DNA from: Candidatus Zixiibacteriota bacterium
GTDB lineage: Bacteria > Zixibacteria > MSB-5A5 > GN15 > PGXB01
Reading direction: 5' to 3'
Assembly (NCBI GenBank): GCA_016933695.1
Contig: JAFGAL010000021.1
Coordinates: 62,001 to 126,000 of the forward strand
DNA: 64,000 nucleotides
Numbering within the stretch: position 1 is the stretch's first letter; each line of letters begins with the position of its first letter. Under the pieces are notes generated by a model. That model did not search any database, had not been told where the DNA came from, and saw nothing but the letters and a program-made list of their open reading frames with translations. Made by a program: the position numbers and the translations under genes. Positions 61,319-64,000 of the stretch are shown here, piece after piece.

Positions 61319-62904
61319 TTCCCCCGTAATATCAGACAATCGTCTTTCTGCGGAAGAATACCGTCGAGTAGCCTTATATCGAAATACGCCGTTATATGGT
61401 TTTTCTTCTTATCATAGTAATTGTCATCGGGGTCGAAATCATATACGTACTTGGCCACCAGTTGATTGGTGGCGTAATCGTATAAGCCGATTTCATTCTT
61501 GTCCACGCGAACACTGAATCGATATCCGATCAGATTGGGATCCCGGTCATACTGCTCATCTCGCAGTGATGATTTCTTATCGAACAACTCTTTGCTTTTG
61601 CCGAAGAACAACGCCAGATCCGGTTTACTACCGGCCGGTGCGGTATACTCGATCTGAACCCAGTCATCGGAACGGGAAACAACCAGGCCGCTGTCATTGA
61701 GTAATTTCTTGTTAGTCTTGATAATACCGGGGAAAATCGCTCCACCATGCATGTCCCTGTTGTCGGCGTGTGCATTGATAGCGGCAATAATATTCCGCCA
61801 TTCATCCTTGAGATATTTGGCCAGAGAGCGTTTGATGGTCAGGGCCGATAGCTTGTCGACATCCGTAACGGAGCCGGACAACTCCCGATATTGGGCGAAA
61901 AACGTCTCCCAACCCAGTTTCTGCACCAGATAATCCACCAGTACCGCGCTTGCCGGAGAGGTCAAATCAAAAGGCGGTACTGAATCGGACGGAACCAGCA
62001 GGGAGTCGATTTCGACAACACGATTATGCAGAAGATACTCGCCGAAATCCAGCAGGACTGGCGCACTTCTCTGCCAGCTTCCGCCAAGATATACCGCCAG
62101 ACCGTCCCGCAGAAACGGCACCGTGGCATAAGGCAGTGTTTGCAGATGGAAATTCACCAGCGGTCTGGCGACGATTTGAAAATCGGGGAAATTGACACTG
62201 AACACGGCGTCACTGGCCTGATTGTAAAAATTATCGGCTTTGGTATTGCACATGTTGTCAATGTCGTACTGCCTTTCACACAGGAAATAATCGATCTTCT
62301 GTTCTTCCAGTATCTTCAGCCGGTCTTTGGATATCGTAAGGCGTTCCGCGACGGTTTCCACAAACCGGTCAAGAGCGTTCGCGGCGAAGTCATTATAATG
62401 AGCACTCATTCGGGGATGAACATGCACCCGGAAGAATTTCGTTTTCCGGGTCGACCATTCCCGGGCGTAATAGTCCTCGGCAAACGTGAACCAGAAATAC
62501 TCGCCGCTCAATTGCATGTAATAGAAATACTCATACCGTTTTTCATGCGGTTTGATATCAAACTTGATTTTAAGAAAGGCATCGGTATCCAGCGGCGATT
62601 GCGTGCGCAGGCTGTTGACGAAATACTCTTTCAGCTGATCATAACAGTATACCGCCGGGGAATTGCAGTCCGGTTTGAAAATGATGTTTTCGTATTCAAT
62701 TCCCAGACGGTTGGCGCGTTCCACGGCTGACGGCACCCAGAGTCCCTCAGCCGACTCAATATTCCTGAATGCCAGCAAATCAAGATAATAAAACGCGGTG
62801 GAACGGGCTTCTTTGGTCAAATCGTTCTGGGCCGAGACTCCCGATGACAGAGCCAGCAACAGCATACTTGACAGCATCGCATGACAAACGTATTTCATAA
62901 TCAT
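61315..62904 (-). CDS. Secreted peptidase-MA-like protein with degenerate zinc site
   Basis: This is a 529-residue exported protein (signal to about 26, SSGVSAQ). The middle (about 170-330) follows the pattern of peptidase-MA/M1-like metalloproteases: a hydrophobic helix and then a WxxEGLAEY-like motif. The helix reads PLVNFHLQT where HExxH is expected, and the second motif is FLRDGLAVYLGG with Asp for Glu, so zinc is probably not bound. The N-terminal (30-160) and C-terminal (400-529) beta-rich regions are unassigned. A binding or structural role is more likely than catalysis. The start may instead be ATG 62898. Confidence 0.55.
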   Translation of the reverse strand: MIMKYVCHAMLSSMLLLALSSGVSAQNDLTKEARSTAFYYLDLLAFRNIESAEGLWVPSAVERANRLGIEYENIIFKPDCNSPAVYCYDQLKEYFVNSLRTQSPLDTDAFLKIKFDIKPHEKRYEYFYYMQLSGEYFWFTFAEDYYAREWSTRKTKFFRVHVHPRMSAHYNDFAANALDRFVETVAERLTISKDRLKILEEQKIDYFLCERQYDIDNMCNTKADNFYNQASDAVFSVNFPDFQIVARPLVNFHLQTLPYATVPFLRDGLAVYLGGSWQRSAPVLLDFGEYLLHNRVVEIDSLLVPSDSVPPFDLTSPASAVLVDYLVQKLGWETFFAQYRELSGSVTDVDKLSALTIKRSLAKYLKDEWRNIIAAINAHADNRDMHGGAIFPGIIKTNKKLLNDSGLVVSRSDDWVQIEYTAPAGSKPDLALFFGKSKELFDKKSSLRDEQYDRDPNLIGYRFSVRVDKNEIGLYDYATNQLVAKYVYDFDPDDNYYDKKKNHITAYFDIRLLDGILPQKDDCLILRGN

Positions 62905-62976
62905 ATTCCCATTATTGGATTCATTAACGGTAACGGCTTAATATACGCGCCGATGCCGCAAAAATCCAGTCCATTA

Positions 62977-63002
62977 AAAAAAGCCCGCCACCGGGCGGGC
63001 TT
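62977..63002 (-). terminator. Terminator of the PorV-like gene
   Basis: AAGCCCGCC (62981-62989) pairs with GGCGGGCTT (62994-63002), loop ACCG, with a T run on the minus strand. Confidence 0.92.
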
Positions 63003-63020
63003 TGATACGAACGGTAAACA

Positions 63021-64000
63021 TCAGAAACTGACACTTGCCGAAAATCTATGAACCGACTCGAACCGCCCGAAATCAAGCCAGGCGTAATCAAGCGTCATTT
63101 GCGTGTTTTCCCCGATATGGGTGCGGAAGCCGCCGCCGAAACTGAGCGTTTCCTCTTCGTAGTTGAGTTTGTACCCGCCACGGAGGAAATACTTGTCCTG
63201 CCAGCCGTATTCCGCGCCAAGCGCGCCCTGTTGCTCATTGTCGTTGGGATGCCGGGCTTCCACAGCCAACAACAGGTTCGATTCCGGCCCGAAGGCGAAA
63301 TCGTAGGCCAGACCGATCCGGAACAGCAACGGCAAATCGTACGGTTCGACTTCCAGACGACTCGCCACGCCATCATAGTTCTCATTGTCGGCTTCGTCAT
63401 CGGGTTTATAATTCACGGCCAGATCGGGACCATCGAATTTCATCTCCGCTCCCATGTTGGTGATACTCATGCCGATCCGAAGGGATCGCAGACCGGTATA
63501 CAGCAGGGTGCCGAAATCGAACGCAAAACCGTTCGCGCTTTCCCGGTAGATTTCCTCGCGGACATATTTGAAACTTCCGCCGAAGGAAAACTGCGTGGTC
63601 AAATATCGCGCGTAGCTGACCTGCAATGAATACGACGACACCGAATACATCTGACCGGTGCCGTTCTGCTCGTCGATGGTGGTGACTTCCTGATCACCCA
63701 TGCTGAGCATCGTTCCGGAGATACCGAATACGCCGAGATCCTCGAACGTCCGGGCATACGCGATATAACTCAGACCGACATCGGTGACATAATTGACATA
63801 ACTGAACGCCAGTTCGTTGTTATACACTCCCGCCAAACCAGCCGGGTTCCAATACATGGAATAGATGTCGTCGGCAAATGCCACCGAAGCATCACCCATG
63901 GCGGTATACCGCGACCCAACTCCGATTTTGAGGAACTGGGCACCGGCGGTTCCAACCTTGGAGAATTCGCCGGCGGTGACCGTTCCGCAGATCAGAACCA
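63021..64000 (-). CDS. PorV/PorQ-like outer-membrane beta-barrel (5' end outside window)
   Basis: The frame continues past the ATG at 63899 to the window edge, where a signal peptide end (VLICGTVTAG) and the family N-terminus VGTAGAQFLKIGVGSR are visible, so only the first residues are missing. AMGDASVAFADDIYSMYWNPAGLAG is the hallmark (shown in part) of FadL-like PorV/UPF0164 proteins. Alternating beta strands end with a C-terminal Phe (FSASVSF). In Bacteroidota PorV shuttles type IX cargo to the attachment complex; some homologs do other transport. With the sorting domain encoded at 36806 a type IX-like system is plausible. Confidence 0.85.
   Translation of the reverse strand, partial: VLICGTVTAGEFSKVGTAGAQFLKIGVGSRYTAMGDASVAFADDIYSMYWNPAGLAGVYNNELAFSYVNYVTDVGLSYIAYARTFEDLGVFGISGTMLSMGDQEVTTIDEQNGTGQMYSVSSYSLQVSYARYLTTQFSFGGSFKYVREEIYRESANGFAFDFGTLLYTGLRSLRIGMSITNMGAEMKFDGPDLAVNYKPDDEADNENYDGVASRLEVEPYDLPLLFRIGLAYDFAFGPESNLLLAVEARHPNDNEQQGALGAEYGWQDKYFLRGGYKLNYEEETLSFGGGFRTHIGENTQMTLDYAWLDFGRFESVHRFSASVSF

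Overview
The window is bacterial and gene dense, and it most resembles a member of the FCB superphylum, probably candidate phylum Zixibacteria or a close relative. This placement is an inference. It rests on nine secreted proteins carrying a paired dockerin-like module (CGDxNxD...NLLDxLYLIDxLYG...GPxPxCP), on one protein with a type IX/FlgD-like C-terminal sorting domain (YPNPFNPTT), on a PorV-like outer-membrane protein at the right edge, and on thrombospondin type 3 and FG-GAP repeats. The genetic code is standard, Shine-Dalgarno sites are clear, and many genes have sigma70-like TTGACA-N16/17-TATATT promoters and strong hairpin terminators.

Layout. 1-5.1 kb: the end of a tricorn-type protease, then a two-component pair (a histidine kinase with a calcium-loop propeller sensor, and an NtrC-type regulator with a GAFTTA loop). 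5.1-24.7 kb: a secretome island on the plus strand. It holds three tandem M14 carboxypeptidases, a lysyl-endopeptidase-like protease, an Ig/cadherin-like protein, a LamG-like protein and an FG-GAP/TSP3 protein, each with its own start signals and all ending in a dockerin-like module. 24.7-28.7 kb (minus): a heterodimeric ABC exporter preceded by a 27-codon leader ORF, a terminator and an alternative antiterminator pairing, resembling ribosome-mediated attenuation. 28.7-38.7 kb: two more dockerin proteins, a Ser/Thr kinase with a TPR-like partner, and two surface proteins. 38.7-42.8 kb: a candidate small RNA, queG, sixA and a LolD/MacB-type ABC pair. 42.8-47 kb (minus): a methionine operon (two MetE-family proteins, a homocysteine methyltransferase-MTHFR fusion and a small zinc-site protein). 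47-56 kb: a flavin reductase, a DD-carboxypeptidase, a membrane glycosyltransferase-like protein, an envelope operon (dxr, rseP and two signal peptidases I), a cyclophilin and a glycine-zipper lipoprotein. 56-59 kb: tRNA-Ala(CGC), a long Bacillus-type SRP RNA, dnaX, ybaB and recR. 59-64 kb: a TPR membrane protein, a degenerate peptidase-MA-like protein and a PorV-like protein.

Functional reading. The extracellular proteases look complementary: the serine protease keeps the lysyl endopeptidase residues, and all three carboxypeptidases have Asp at the S1' position typical of carboxypeptidase B. One would cut after Lys, and the others would remove the exposed basic residue. The exporter leader is the best candidate for a new regulatory system. 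The dockerin-like modules show a perfect pairing of a leading with a trailing cysteine across nine proteins, which suggests a disulfide clasp.
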